Positions 36,561 through 47,533 of a stretch of 64,000 bases of DNA are shown one piece after another. The DNA comes from Anastatus disparis (taxonomy: Eukaryota; Arthropoda; Insecta; Hymenoptera; Eupelmidae), in NCBI GenBank assembly GCA_017163975.1, contig JAFFSR010000249.1, forward strand, positions 1,304,501 to 1,368,500. Reading direction: 5' to 3'. The position numbers were made by a program, and so were the translations under genes. Each line of letters starts with the position of its first letter. Within the stretch, counting starts at the first letter, position 1. The notes under the pieces are model-generated. The model made no database searches. It was not told the origin of the DNA and saw only the letters and a list, made by a program, of their open reading frames with translations.

Positions 36561-36966
36561 TTATATTTTTGACGCATCCCAACAGTGAGAGGCAACGGGA
36601 ACTCACTTTAAACAAGCACCCCGAAGGGAACAGAAACCTTCTACGTCCACGTCGTTGTTTCTGGGTAATGCTAAAAGAAGGATAGTGTTTGAATCGACAT
36701 TGCTTAAAATTTCCGAACGTACACTGATAGAAGTCTTAGTGGACTGCCTGCTAAGAGGGGAGGTGAGCAGTCCGCTCATACTCAGCGGTAAACAGCAAGA
36801 GAAATGTTGGCGTTTCGAATCCCAACGAGCTGCGCGCGCACGGTCGGTGGCTTTCAAAACGCCAACATTTTATTTCTATTTACCAAAAGTTTTCAAGCGT
36901 ACTGCGCGCGCTTGTAGTATACTGCGCACTCACACTTCGGCATGCAGTATACAAAAAGTTCTTTCA

Positions 36967-37492
36967 GTGTATATACAAAAATTTTTCACCAATAAAATTT
37001 GTGAATTTTTTTTCTCGCTTTAAACAAATAAGTACGGGATCAACCAAGTACCATTAGATAGGTAATTTGGTTCTCTATGAACACAAAAAATTTCAGCAAA
37101 AAAAAATGGGTTTTTCGAGAAAAATGCATGTGCATAAAAAGTGCATTTTTTGGTAAAATGCACATATCTCAGTCATTTTTTAGTCTTTTTTTGAAATTTC
37201 TTGCACTGAATTAAAGAGGGCTTAAAACATAACAAAACAAAATCAGGTTTACCAAAATTCATTGAAAATTGGTAAAATGATAGCCCTTTAAAGTTATTCT
37301 CAACATTTTCAGTTTTAACATTTAGTTTTTGTATGCAACTTTCAAAAGTGCATATCTGATGCAATTTTGATATTTCAGCAAAATAAAAAAATACGTATAC
37401 TCTTATTTTTAGGGTAGAATAACATACTCTATTAGCGCAGTAATTGGTGACTTGAGTGTATACTGACTGTTCGATTTGAAATGGAATCAGCC
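36967..37492 (-). repeat. Right TIR of the 4.0-kb transposon
   Basis: Inverted copy of 33,506-~34,035. It includes the GCATATCTGATGCAATTTTG and GTACGGGATCAACCAAGTAC blocks and ends GGAATCAGCC. A ~63-codon frame appears in the same position of both TIRs only because the TIRs are copies. Confidence 0.9.
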
Positions 37493-39479
37493 TTTAATAT
37501 GTTAAAAATTTTATTTTATTTCTAATATGATACAAAGTAATTGTAAATTAAAAAAATTCATGAATACAGTTGAATTTTGTACTGATTTCTTCAAATATCT
37601 GGTAAAATCATAAAAATTAAAAATAACATTATATATTCTTAATTAATGTAACGCAAATTTTATGCGAATGTTCATAAAATCCATCCTGCTCCAAATTAGT
37701 TAATAACCTCATGCAAGCAAAAAATTACATTTATTCCTGCCTCATCAATAATGGTCATTTTATTAACATTAAAAGCGGTCCAAAAGAAAGATATATCTGA
37801 CTTCTAAAATTTGGCGGGAGGAACGTACTTTTCTCCTGCTAAATTAGAAACTTATAAATGATTAATATTTTATTAATAAATTATTGATTTTTATTAGTAT
37901 TAAAGTATTCATTAAATAAACTAATAAAAATAATTTGAAAAATATCAAATTTCAATACAAATCGATTTATTATAAAATTGTAAACATTTTAATACTAAAT
38001 TTTTAATTTCAATTATTTTAGATTGTACCCTCTTTTTTGAAGTTAGTAAAATAGCCACTGTTTATGTAAGAATATAGTACATTATGCAACTTGAAAGTAA
38101 AATCGCATATTTCTTCCAAGGGAGAAAATATACTTTATTCTCGTGTTGCATATTTTACTTTATTCCTACCCATAGCCACTTTATTAACTGCAAAAAAGCG
38201 GGCTCGATTGAGGTAGATTTATTTTTATAGATAAAATATTTAAAACATAAAGTTAAAAGTAACTGTGATTAATTTAAATTTGTATTTTTAAAGTTTCATA
38301 TATTTTATTATGTATTTTAATCAATATTGTCAATAATTGAATAAACAAATATTAGTAATTGTTAAATCAAAATGTCAAATAAATACATACATACATTCAT
38401 ACATATACACTTTCCGCAAACCAATTTTTTAGACTCTCTGAGTTTATGCACAAATTAATCATAATATACAAAAAATTTTTTTGATAAATACAATGCTTTT
38501 TCTATGAGAAAGCAAAATTACAATATATTGAATATTTAATTATATTAAACTACATTGAATTGATACATGATTTAATTAAGTAAATAGACATCAATGATTA
38601 TTTATATCATCAAAATCTATGATTTCTATTGTTTTTTTATAATTAATACGTAATAAATAAAAATAAATAATAAGAAATGACATTAAAAAGCACGACAGTT
38701 AGAGATTCAATATATTTTAATTCTTTCTAATAAGGTTAGGCTTACAGAATGCGTTTATAAAATTAATTTAATTTCATGAATTTTTAAATAAATTTTAATT
38801 TATTTCAAATAGTTTATTATGATACAAGAGTCATATGAGGCATTTTAAAGCATATCAGTTCAGCGCTTGAGCAAAGGTGCTAACGTTGTGCTGTAAAATG
38901 ACTCATATGATTCGCGTATCATATACTTATTTATAACATGTGTGTCTTATTCGCTCAAACTATCTGTACTCTTAAAAATCAATTAAAAACAAATACTAGG
39001 CGTCCCACGAATGATGATTTCGAAAAAGAAAGCAAATTTTGTAGATTAACAATCGGTATTATGTTAACATACAATGACATTCTCTGTCACGACATAGGTT
39101 GATGAAGTATAGACGTATAAATATATATTGCGCAAGATTATCAATACACACTATTCGTAAAAAATTGTTAACTTTATAATTAAAGTATAGTTGTTCTTTA
39201 AGCTTTAATAAATAGCTATTATGATAATTTGAAAGATATTTTCGATAGGATCCAATAAAGATTCAATTTAAATGTACAGCATTTATAACTTGAAAAAGAA
39301 ATAAAACTCAAAGTCAAAACTGAAAGTATTATGTTCTTGTCTTAATATGCACCTTAAGGTGGCTCAAGCGATTTCTAAAATTGTGAAACCATCCAAAATT
39401 TGTATTAAAATATTCTTTATATCGTAATATTTCGATATTTATTTTGAAAAATAGAGGTTAACGAACTATTTTTAAAGAA
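37493..39479. other. Right interior of the 10.5-kb element, no gene seen
   Basis: Strongly AT-rich with no supported frame. Two copies of a TCTCGTGTTGCATATTTTAC/CTTATTCC-type phrase near 37,720-37,760 and 38,090-38,170 (each followed by a 'CACTTTATTAAC'-like string) suggest a diverged internal duplication. Confidence 0.4.
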
Positions 39480-39831
39480 AAACGTATTATAGCTTTAAAC
39501 TTTTAAGGAAATTATTTGTAATTGAATTTTCGGTAAGCAATTGTATTTATATAAAAACAATGAAACAACTGAGTTTCGAAATTGCTGTGCTTTAACATGT
39601 GTATAAAATGAATTTTTTGCACTCCGGCCGGAAAGCGGCAACTTTCTAATCAAACGAATCGAAAACCACTGAGCAAATAATTTAATTAAAACATATTGAA
39701 AATGTTGAAACAATTCATAAGAAAAATAACTAATAAACCCCTTTTCATTATATTTTATTAATTAACTATTTGTGAAGATGTTAAGATAATCAAGTTTTTA
39801 ATAAGGTACAAATTGTAATATTGCATATCGA

Positions 39832-40180
39832 GTTGTGCTAGTATTCGTCAGTGTTTCGCGAATCGTGTTACTTTTCGTCCGAGTCTAACGTGTCGTGCTT
39901 TTTTTCGTTGGAGCTCCATGAGTCGTGCTACTTTTCGTTGAAACTTAGCGAACCGTGCTTTTTTTCGTCGGAGCTCCATGAACTGTGCTAGTTTTCGTTG
40001 AAACTCAGCGAACCGTGCTTTTTTTCGTTAAATTTTCACCATTCGTGCTACTCTTCGTCAAACCCTGTGAACCGTGCTTTTTTTCGTAAGGGAAACACGA
40101 ACGGTGCTACTTTTCGTTAAAACTCTTTGAACTGTGCTTATTTTTGTAAAAGCCTGAGTCGTGCTTTTTTTCGTACGGGA
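39832..40180. repeat. Right subterminal array of alternating 32-bp units
   Basis: This is the reverse complement of the left array. GTGCTTTTTTTCGT and GTGCTACTTTTCGT cores alternate through about eleven units, so the two-phase order is kept in both termini. Confidence 0.88.
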
Positions 40181-40299
40181 CGTCGATATGCTCTAAGGCT
40201 GCGACGAAGTGCCGATTAAGCATTCCGCGCACTGTGCGACTTTTAGCTTGGAAGGTCGGAGTCGCAATTTTCTGAACTTCAAATTTTATACTATTTCCT

Positions 40300-41230
40300 T
40301 ATTATATACTTTATACAAAGATTATAATAACGTACTTCTATAATGTACGTTGCAGTTTTACGTAAACTATTTTATGGATTTGCTTCAAAATTTGTATGTA
40401 AGTTATTTGCTACTGTCTGAAAAAACAAGCTTTTGAAAACTAATTTTCTTAGCACAATTTTAATTTTAGAGCATTTTTTTAATTTACAAAAAAATTTCCA
40501 TTTTTCATTTATTTTTTATTTTACTCAAGGTAGTTCTATTGGTTTTTCACTTTTCTATAGAATTTTTTGAATTATAGCAATCGACCCTCAATTCCCAAAT
40601 AAAAGGAAAATAATGTCCTTACTCTATATTAATTTACACGTAAACATGCTGTCTTACGATTTGCATTGTGTATACTTACAGATTCTGCGCACAAACATGT
40701 TTTTGAATTATTGTGCAAACACAGAACTCAACCAATTTCTCTTTCGTATAGTGTGAATTTGTAAGAAACATATTACTTCACAATGAGAACCACTGGACCA
40801 ATAGAACTACCTTAAGCCATACGATAAATTTTCTTCAAAATTTGTATAAAATCAATTCGCTATTGCCTGAAGGAAACGAGCTTTTAAAAACTAATTTTTT
40901 TAGCATAGTTACGATTTTAGAGAATTTTAAAGATTTTGAAAATAATTCCGATTCTTCTTTTTTTTTATTTTGCGTAAAGTATTCGATAGATTTGTTCTAA
41001 AATTTGCAGGGAAATTATTTGCGACTGCCGCAAGAAGAGAAATTTTTAAAAACCAATTTTCTTAGCGTGGTTTTAATTTTAGAAAATTTTAAAAATTTTG
41101 AAAAAAATTTTCATTTTTTATTTTTCTTCTATTTTACGTAAACTAATCGATAGATTTGCTCTAAAATTTGAATACAAGTTATTTGCTACTGTCTTTATGA
41201 AACAAGTTAAAAAAAAATAATTTCCTTAGC
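40300..41230. repeat. Four diverged ~165-bp tandem units
   Basis: Each unit has (T)CTAAAATTTG, then AAGTTATTTGCTACTGTCTG-like sequence, AAACAAGCTTTTAAAAACTA, ATTTTCTTAGC and a TTTTAATTTTAGA tail, near 40,385, 40,845, 41,005 and 41,165. The first gap is longer because a MITE has inserted. Confidence 0.75.
40527..40813. mobile_element. 287-bp MITE with 17-bp perfect TIRs
   Basis: AAGGTAGTTCTATTGGT at 40,527-40,543 is exactly inverted at 40,797-40,813. The outer bases read TCAA on the left and TTAA on the right, so a TTAA target with one later change is plausible (piggyBac- or Kolobok-type, inference). It interrupts the tandem unit at TTTTAC/GCATACGATA, which is continuous in the other units. 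No coding capacity. Confidence 0.8.
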
Positions 41231-41728
41231 GAAGCCCTTTGATCACTTTTTTCGATTTCTGATTTAACGCTTTTACTAACTTTTTTTTACATACTCACTT
41301 CCTCTCTGTCCTTCTATCTTAAATTAATCTTCATTTTTATCCTCTTTTCATCCATCCTCTCTCTTCCTATTTCCTGATCGCCCTCTCACACTAACTAATT
41401 TTTCTTGAATAGAAATTGATTTTTTCATTGAAATTACAATTAAAAAAATCAAATCAAATTACTCAACTTAATGAGCTCTATGAGAAAGCATTGCGCTAAA
41501 GCACTTGGCAGTGTTTTAAGATAGTGTTTTCTTATATAGAATGTGTTTTAAATTATATTTGCACAAGTAACTAAATTATCATCATTCTATGACAATTTTT
41601 CCGCAATAGATAAAATAATTTAGCGAGAATTAAATATATTTCTATAGACATATTATTTATTAAAAACAAAAAAATGTCGTGAATGAATCCTATGTCAACA
41701 GAAACATATTAAATTCTCGCTCATTGAC

Positions 41729-41945
41729 ACATTGGTGGGGTTATAGAACCGAATTTTGGCCGATCAACGAAGTTAAGCAGAGCTGGGCGCGATTATTACT
41801 TGGATGGGTGACTGTTAATACCTATGCAACTTTGTCGATCGGTTTGGTGATTTTTCATTGTCAACAATGTTTGCGGTAGGTGAAAGAAAAATGTTTTCGA
41901 TACTTAAGCCTACGGAATGTGACATAAACACAGAATCTATAATGT
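41729..41945 (+). mobile_element. 5S-rRNA-derived SINE, plus-strand copy
   Basis: CCGATCAACGAAGTTAAGCA followed by GGGCGCG and TACTTGGATGGGTGACTG is the middle of a eukaryotic 5S rRNA gene, with box A, intermediate element and box C of the internal RNA polymerase III promoter in order. The sequence after it (CTATGCAACTTTGTCGATCG, then AAGCCTACGGAATGT) is not 5S but is shared with the minus-strand copy at 44,686-45,094. This identifies a SINE body rather than a 5S pseudogene. Its 3' boundary is not clear, and similarity to the other copy ends near 41,945. Confidence 0.85.
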
Positions 41946-43836
41946 TTGTTATACTATTCCTCTCAGTGTACATATATATTATATTCTAGCTCAATAAATT
42001 TACCTGTTGTGAAAAAATTTTCATAAAATAATGAGTTTATTTCCTTCTACAAGTATAATACAAAACATATTTCATATAAGAAAATACTATCTTAAAAAGT
42101 ATAAAAGATGAAAAATATTATCTTATTAACAAATTGATACAAGAGAAGTAAAATTAGATTTTTGAAGTTTTTTCAATTTTTCTCAAAAAGTACTCCAAAG
42201 ATGATTTTATAACTTGTGCCAATCTTCATTATTTGAGCAATTTTACAAAAAATCTTTTGATTGGGAGACAGAAACATTAAAAAAAAATTTCTGATGATAC
42301 ACGTGTACTGACCATTGGGAATTGTTCTCGAGGGTCTTTGAAACAAGAAAAAATAGTAGTAAATCTCAAATTCGATGGGTATTTTTGCTAAACTACTTTA
42401 AAAAAGCTTTTTTCGTACGTTATAGAGTTCTTGGTTGCCTAAAAACTCTTTAAAATCCAGCTCCTCTTCTCAAGTTAACCTTTTATAACCAAAAGTTTAA
42501 AAAAAAAACAATACTCATCCGTAGAAATGGATTTAAACGGTAGTGCAGTCATAAAAAACAATTTTTTTAAATTTTTATCAAATTTAACTAATATTGCTAT
42601 TTTAAAACGCAAAACATTATTTCTACCATTGAAAAGATCTTTCTCTTATATAGTCGTGTTAGGAGACCAATGTAATCTTAGAAGAACGCGTTTGGATTTT
42701 GATGAAACAAAATTGTCGAGTTTTGTCAATGAATAGACTTTTATATCAATTTGTATATTTTATGAAATCTTGATCACAGCTCGCTAATTTCATTTTATAA
42801 AAATTTGAAAGCGTTCTTTTAAAAATACATTAGACATGAGTGTACGTAGAAAATCTGACTTTTTCTCAGAAAATAAGAGTATTGAACTATACACTCTGAT
42901 TTTCCATGTAAGAAACTTAAGCTGACAATTAGTCCAATCAATAGAGACATTTTGAGGACATGAATTCAGCGCTTAATGAAACCTATATAGAGTTGTTAAG
43001 GGCAAAAAAAACATACCCTATATAAAATGTAACAAAAAAAACGGTAGAAAATGCTCCAGGAGGCTGCAAAGTTAGCCAAAACAGGTTTTTTAATTCTCTG
43101 AAGCAATTTATGCATTTTAGAAGAAAAAGTGATTGATAAGAGTATTAGAGAATAAAAAACCTACAATTTGAATGGTGTCGCCATTATTTTCGTCAATTAG
43201 TTATTGCATAAAAGCTAAAAAATCATAAAAATGGCCATTTCTTGCATATCAATTATTCATTGCAAAAACAATTTTTTAAATATTTTTAAACTTTTAAAAG
43301 GAAGCCTTCATGAAGACAAACAAAAGGAGAGGTTGTAACAGCAAATTGGTTAATTTGTTGCTGAGATATTCCCTATTGTTTATCCCAATACACATAATGT
43401 TTATAGCTATAATTTTTTTTGGATAAACACATTGTGTTGCATAGTGGCTTAAACTCTTCACGAAGGTTCAAATTTTCATATTCCATTAAGAGAAAATCAG
43501 AAAATTGACTCGCCATATTTTTTATAACGCTTTAAAGAAGAGGATGTTTTTTTTATAAATAAATGAAGCTGGGGCTTTATTTATAACTTTTACGAATTTG
43601 CTATTTGAATGTTCTCATAGTTGAGTTCGAAACGAAGATTAAAAAAAAAATAACTCTTTAAGGCCAATAGGAGCCAAGATAAAATTCTTTTTACAAAAAT
43701 CACAACCACTTTGTTTATAAAAATTAAGAAACGATTCAAGTGGCATTTGTTACTTAAAGACTTATATTTTAAAAATCTATGATTAGATTTTTAAAAATGC
43801 GACTCTTTATTTTTAAAACTAAAATAATAATAACAT
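41946..43836. other. AT-rich spacer, no gene supported
   Basis: A 69-codon frame at 42,527-42,736 has no recognisable motif. No TIRs, tandem arrays or RNA genes seen. Confidence 0.4.
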
Positions 43837-44024
43837 ACAAATAATAACGTCAGGCGGGGGGTCGTGGTGCGGATGTTTATATTTGCGCGTGAGGAAAGTT
43901 AACGAAAGACCCCATTCCAACAAAATGCGTAAAAATTAACCGTGTTTCCGTAAGTAATCGACCAATTTTGATGTGTTTTTTTAATCTGGGGTACCTTGAA
44001 AAATTATGAATATTGGTGCAATAG

Positions 44025-44246
44025 TATATTTCGACACTAGTGCGTGAAAGTGATTTTTTTTTCGTGTGACGGTTTGTGCCCGAGCGAAGCGAGGGTGAAA
44101 AGGTCACACGAGGAAAAAATTACTTTCTCGAACAAGTATCGAACTGTATTTTTTGACATGACGTGTAAGAATATCGATTTTTGCACGTGTCACTTTGTGA
44201 ATCGTGTGCGAAATCGAGCTATGTGTACGGAGTGTCAAAAATATTA
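44025..44246. mobile_element. ~220-bp insertion (MITE) in the left arm
   Basis: It is present between GGTGCAA and AAAATAGGGTG on the left but absent from the matching right arm at about 55,630. The ends TATTTCGACACT and AGTGTCAAAAATA are imperfect inverted repeats. It contains GCCCGAGCGAAGCGAGG, a word frequent in small insect elements, and several CACACGA / TCGTGTG pairs. Short frames in it are incidental. Confidence 0.65.
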
Positions 44247-44685
44247 TTTTAAAATAGGGTGTATTTAAGTTTAAACAACTGTACCTAATACGGACACCTT
44301 AAACGCATGATGATTGTTGTGGCTCACTAAATCAATATTTTTAGACGTGTAACATTTCATTTTGAAGCAGAAAGAAAGAACTTTAAAATGAGATGTCATG
44401 AATTTCATTACGATCAATGTTTACGAAATGCACGCAGATTTACGTAAATGTAAATGAACTCACCTTATTATTTCTTGTAATTATAACATTTGGAACCTGG
44501 AGACTACTTTAATTTAAAATTTTTATTGATTCTATATTGTAACTAATTCTTATAATTTATTTATTGTTTGAATAAATAAGAAGATAGTTATTAATAATTG
44601 TAAATATTTTAAAAGTAATAATAAAAATTGTTATCTCGATTTTTTTTACATTTCTTTGTTTGTCATGCAAAAAAATTGTTTTATT

Positions 44686-45094
44686 GGTTGTACTTGGGTT
44701 TACCCACCTACAGCCTTTTCGCCTAGTAAGTGCATTAAACATTTTTTTTCTATACCTTTCGATCCAACCTTATTCGATGATGCGAACCTCCCTCGCTTTT
44801 TTAACCAGATCTCTACCTCATACCGAGAATCTAAAGGTTGCTGCGACAGACTCTAGCATCACCCGGCAATCGAAATTGTCTTCGGTGTTTATGCAACATT
44901 CCGTAGGCTTAAACATCGAGAACATTTTTCTCTTACAAACCGCACACTTTGTTAACAACGTAAAATCACCTAATCGGTCGTCGAAGTTGCATAGGCATTA
45001 GCGGTCACCCATTCAAGTAATGACCACGCGCAGCGCTGCTTAACTTCGTCGATCGGCCGAGGTGCAGTTCCGTAACCCCACCAATGTGCCGGTT
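44686..45094 (-). mobile_element. 5S-rRNA-derived SINE, 409 bp, with 15-bp target duplication
   Basis: On the minus strand, CGGCCGATCGACGAAGTTAA, a GCAGCGCTG section and TACTTGAATGGGTGACCG give the 5S internal promoter region. About 300 bp of unique body follow, with no homopolymer tail. AAAAATTGTTTTATT occurs directly at 44,671-44,685 and 45,095-45,109, an exact 15-bp duplication typical of LINE-mediated insertion. The right arm of the palindromic host (near 54,815-54,830) has the same target uninterrupted. Both ends are therefore defined. Short frames in the body are chance. Confidence 0.92.
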
Positions 45095-45269
45095 AAAAAT
45101 TGTTTTATTATTAGATATATTTTTATTTTCTTTCTAAAATTAAACTACTAAGATTTTCATGTAAGGAATATTTCCTATATATTATAGAAAAATAAATACA
45201 AAAATTGTTTTTAATTATAACTATTTTTATTTTTCTATTTCATTATAAAATATAGTAATTTTATATTAG

Positions 45270-46322
45270 TGTTACGACCGGATTTGGTTCGGTCGTTGAG
45301 TTCACAAAAAGAAATAAATTTCTTTTTATTGGGAACCAGTTTGTAGTCCCAGGACTTACCTCTCACCTTTTTACTATATATTTATTAAAATTAAATTCTA
45401 ATTTAGTTTTGAAATAATCAAATTTTATAAAAGTTAATATCAAGTTTTAATTACTTAAATAAATTCCTCTTTTTGTGTTTTCTTTTATTTTTATTTAATA
45501 ATTAATACACATGTTATTTAATATATATAATAATTTTTCTTACGATTAAATTTTCCAAGAAGAGAAGGAGAAGATATATAAATGTATCCCTTGAAGTTCC
45601 GTCCTTTAATCTCCGCTTAGATTAACTTATTCCTACACGGTTAAGTTATCCGTGGCCAGATTAGTTTAGATTCTTCAATTCTCGGTCGTCCAGCGCTCAG
45701 CTAATTTATACGTTGATGTCGTCACTTGCACTTGCTTGTCTTTTTTTTTCACTAAATATTTATTGATTTAATTATTGCAAAAATTTTTATTTATTTAAAT
45801 GCAAAAATTGTAGTTTTATATTTTCTATACTATAATTTTTTTTTTCTATTAGCAAAGTAGGTTTCTAAGCTACTTCCTAATGAATTTAATGATAATTAAA
45901 CTGATTTAAAAAAAACTAACACTGACTTTATCTCAGTGGACCAGCAGAGCCGACCTTGGCGGTTGCTATCGTATTATGACAAAAGGCCAAGAGTGACGTA
46001 GGGGGCTGTTTTTATTGCCTTGCGCCGGGCGATCGAGAGATGGAAAATCCAATCAAAACCTGACATGCAGCTGAAATTTTCAGAACAGAAAATCATTCGA
46101 TTGTTTTAGAGTTCATTAGCTTGCTTACCAATGCATTCTTGTACTTTCTTCTCCGTCTCTTCTTTACATTTGAAGTTTTCGCAATTTTTAAGAATGCTGA
46201 ATCGGGACATCGCATGGAACTACTTTCTGTTTGAATTGAAAAAAATAGGTTAATGAATAATTCCAATCCTTAATATAATTCATTTAACAATTTATAAGGG
46301 TTTAGTTCCATGGGATGTCACA
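45270..46322 (-). repeat. 3' LTR (1,053 bp)
   Basis: It differs from the other LTR only in the length of four homopolymer runs (three T runs, one A run), each longer by one base here. Otherwise the copies appear identical by eye, implying a recent insertion. Confidence 0.93.
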
Positions 46323-46336
46323 CCTTCCCCCTCAGG
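46323..46336 (-). promoter_or_regulatory. Polypurine tract, adjacent to the 3' LTR
   Basis: It reads CCTTCCCCCTCAGG on the plus strand, so a G/A-rich tract on the minus strand touching the LTR. It is the expected primer for plus-strand DNA synthesis and sets the orientation of the element. Confidence 0.85.
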
Positions 46337-47013
46337 TCGATTGTCGTCCCGACAATCAGCGTGAGAGTTGTAGAACGGACCGAATCTTACAGATGTAGTA
46401 TATATAAACAAAAAACGATTTTCGAGATATTTGGTAATTAAGTCATAATTTGGCTGTTTTATTTTGGTTACCCTATAACTATAGTTTCCATAATAAAAAA
46501 ATACATTGGTTAAATATGGATGTATAGGTAGTAGTATTTATATATATTTTTTTTTCTTTTTTTTTTGTAATTGTTAAATTAAAATTATATACATCGGTTG
46601 GAAACAATTTTAATATTGTATTTGTTTCAGTAGAAAAGAAGTAAATTGAAGATGAGAAAAATTTTTTAAAATAAATGTAATAATTGCAAAAAAAAAATTT
46701 TTTCTTTTTTTTGTTTGTATAGGTCACTGAAAGAAATACACTATTAATTACAAGAAAATATACCATTCAATTATTTTATAATTATTTTGATTTTAGATTG
46801 TCGTTAATTTGTAAGGTTTTGGAATGTATATAGTATCGGTGCTTATAATATTACAAAACTTCATGTGAGTTAAACTAAAAAAAGAAATATTGTTATAGTA
46901 TATAAATTATTAAATTTAATGTTTCAAGTTAATGATTTAAGTTCTTGAATGTTTATTTGAAATCTTCCTTGAAAAGTGATGATTGAATCGTTACGTGGTT
47001 GCTTCTATTAAGG
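46337..47013 (-). other. 3' untranslated part of the LTR element
   Basis: No frame is seen. Long A and T runs lie at 46,540-46,570 and 46,685-46,715. Confidence 0.45.
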
Positions 47014-47533
47014 TCAGGCGTAGGTGATGTTTTGCAGTGGTAAATCAGCATCCAGGGAGGCTGCAGAGAACGATCGTTCTAGAGTTCGATTTTCATGAGG
47101 TGTGACCTCTGTGTTTTGATTGCACAGGCTAGAAAGTTCGGAGATTTCCAGTATCTGATGGTTGGAGTGGTTTTGTTGAAGAAGTTGTAAAGTCACGTAA
47201 GTAGTATGGCGATTTGATTCTGGTTGTTTTAAAGAATATTCTTGCAATTCTATACTATTTATTTTTCGATTGTGTTTAGTTCGTTGTTTACATTTCAAGG
47301 ATTTACATTTCCAGATGAGAATGAATATTGATGTTCCTATTATTAAGTTTGTAAAAAGATCCTGTGGCTATGTATGTGTAAGTACGGTTCCGTTCGTGGT
47401 GGCGTGTGGCTATTTCTTTAAATTTTGTTTCTATTTCCTTTGGTGAAATTATGTCGTTATTTTGTGTTAATTTCTTCAATTCAATAGTGGTTTCTGAATC
47501 TAATTCCTTGGATAGTGTGAAGAAGGTATTCAC
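47014..47533 (-). pseudogene. Remnant of an env-like C-terminus, frames out of register
   Basis: Two overlapping open stretches are present. The downstream one (open from ~47,367 to 47,014) has a hydrophobic segment of about 15-18 residues followed directly by Lys/Cys/Arg-rich residues and a polar tail. This is the layout of the membrane anchor and cytoplasmic tail of errantivirus envelope proteins. The upstream one (47,533-47,303) is polar and helical, in a different frame, and may be the end of the ectodomain. A stop precedes the anchor in its own frame, so the two are separated by a frame change. Everything upstream of this in env is gone or unrecognisable. It cannot make an envelope protein. 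Confidence 0.5.

Larger units (their letters stand above)
33506..37492 (+). mobile_element. Complete 4.0-kb DDE-type DNA transposon with ~530-bp TIRs
   Basis: The ends GGCTGATTCC and GGAATCAGCC begin inverted repeats that align over 33,506-~34,035 and ~36,967-37,492 with only scattered differences. Flanking TTTA (33,502-33,505 and 37,493-37,496) is a direct 4-bp duplication. Between the TIRs lies one intact 716-codon frame, an AT dinucleotide tract (34,119-34,174) and a GC-richer downstream segment (36,570-36,960) without a frame. High TIR similarity and an open ORF suggest a young copy. It sits in the interior of the 10.5-kb element. Confidence 0.88.
29720..40198. mobile_element. 10.5-kb long-TIR element hosting two younger transposons
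   Basis: The left terminus CCTTAGAGCATAT and the right terminus ATATGCTCTAAGG are inverted, and pairing continues inward. It runs through CGACGYCCCGTACGAAAAAA, the alternating 32-bp repeat, ATATGCAATATTACAATTTG, the GAAAAGGGGTTTATTAG block and GCTCAGTGGTTTTCGATTCG, to a last matched block (left 30,905-31,040, right 39,480-39,610). The left arm carries ~400 bp the right lacks. Removing the nested MITE and the 4.0-kb transposon leaves about 6.2 kb. No reading frame of its own is visible, so it is non-autonomous or decayed. Target duplication unresolved: CTGATAGCAA and CTGCGACGAA match only at 6 of 10. Long TIRs recall Mutator-like or Polinton-like elements, but nothing else supports either. Confidence 0.8.

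Noticed and set aside
29720..40198. Polinton/Maverick identity for the 10.5-kb element
   Set aside because: No protein-primed polymerase, integrase, ATPase or capsid frame is visible, and no 6-bp target duplication is found; the long TIRs alone are not enough.
41679..41879. A 66-codon frame over the 5S-like sequence
   Set aside because: It overlaps the 5S-derived SINE head; the RNA-gene-derived explanation accounts for the sequence.
44656..45001. Frames of 66 and 113 codons on the plus strand
   Set aside because: They run antisense through the SINE body and its flank; no conserved protein feature.
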